Below are positions 34,453 to 34,997 of a stretch of 34,997 bases of DNA, piece after piece (the first letter of the stretch is position 1; the number at the start of each line of letters is the position of its first letter). The stretch is taken from the NCBI GenBank assembly GCA_028715785.1, contig JAQURC010000003.1, positions 155,423 to 190,419 on the forward strand. The letters are read 5' to 3'. The position numbers and the translations under genes are program-made. The stretch is from Candidatus Omnitrophota bacterium. GTDB taxonomy: Bacteria; Omnitrophota; Gorgyraeia; Gygaellales; Profunditerraquicolaceae. The notes under the pieces were generated by a model. It worked only from the letters and a program-made list of their open reading frames with translations. It was not told the origin of the DNA and made no database searches.

Positions 34453-34997
34453 TTACTTAGGCCTCCTGCCTTTGGCTTTCGATATCTCCAGGAATATCTT
34501 AACTATCTCCGGATCAAACTGCGTACCGGCGCCTTCCTGGATAATCTTTAACGCCTCTTTTTTGCTGTAAGCCTTGCGATACGGCCGGTCCGAAACCAGC
34601 GCCTGATAAACATCGGCCACCGCGATAATCCTTGCTCCCAGGAGTATATCTTTGCCCTTAAGGCCGCTGGAGTATCCCAGGCCGTCAAACCTCTCATGGT
34701 GATGAAGGACTATCGGGACCACTGCGCTCAAAAAATGCACGCTCCTGATAATCTCGGCCCCAATCTGGGGATGGGCCCTTATTTTCTTTAGTTCATTTTC
34801 ATTGAGTTTCCCTTTTTTGTGCAGGATTTTATCGGGAATGCCGATCTTGCCTAAATCATGCAATATCGCTGCGTGTTTGAGGTTTTCCAGTTCCTTCTCG
34901 GAAATGTTGAGCTTTTTACCGATCTCAACGGCTATAGAAACCATATTTTCACCGTGCTCACTGGTGTAATAATCTTTGGCTTCGATGGTCTTGGCAA
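34453..34997 (-). CDS. HD-GYP domain protein (N-terminus beyond the right edge)
   Basis: Frame stays open to the edge (AKTIEAKDYYTSEHGENMVSIAVEIG...); HAAILHDLGKIGIPDKIL, HHERFDGLGYSSGLKG, ADVYQALVSDRPYRKAYSKKEA. Confidence 0.92.
   Translation of the reverse strand, partial: AKTIEAKDYYTSEHGENMVSIAVEIGKKLNISEKELENLKHAAILHDLGKIGIPDKILHKKGKLNENELKKIRAHPQIGAEIIRSVHFLSAVVPIVLHHHERFDGLGYSSGLKGKDILLGARIIAVADVYQALVSDRPYRKAYSKKEALKIIQEGAGTQFDPEIVKIFLEISKAKGRRPK

Noticed and set aside
1-34997. CRISPR array, tRNA/rRNA genes, intact IS element or prophage
   Set aside because: No regularly spaced repeats, no rRNA or convincing tRNA sequence, and no transposase, integrase or phage structural genes were seen.

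Overview
The window is almost entirely coded on the minus strand and looks like bacterial chromosome. Codon and gene style hint at a candidate-phylum anaerobe such as Omnitrophota, but that is a guess. In coordinate order it contains: (1) a housekeeping block plsX-rpmF-DUF177-coaD-rsmD-recG; (2) a small accessory island (~4.0-6.2 kb) with a methyltransferase, a divergent XRE regulator, an intact ORF6N-domain gene, an ORF6N remnant, and a candidate ~100-nt stand-alone ncRNA with its own promoter and terminator; (3) dusB, pgi, several small proteins, a cold-shock gene with an unusual leader, and pabB; (4) an HAE1-type RND efflux operon (TetR-TolC-HlyD-RND-PG0541-like); (5) a phosphoribosyltransferase with a Cys-rich tail, a superoxide reductase, a permease, and a deletion scar joining the 5' end of a tolC-like gene to the 3' end of an ABC-2 permease; (6) a ~12.5-kb apparent copper operon csoR-cusC-cusB-cusA-P2A ATPase-DUF1622-YHS protein-CcmH-like/DUF1573 protein-copA; (7) a receiver-only response regulator and an HD-GYP protein cut by the window edge. 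The leading hunt results are the cspA leader (intrinsic terminator followed by a 15-bp hairpin that buries the start codon), the orphan ncRNA at ~4089-4192, and the unusual make-up of the copper operon. All family calls come from reading motifs in the translations; no database search was run.
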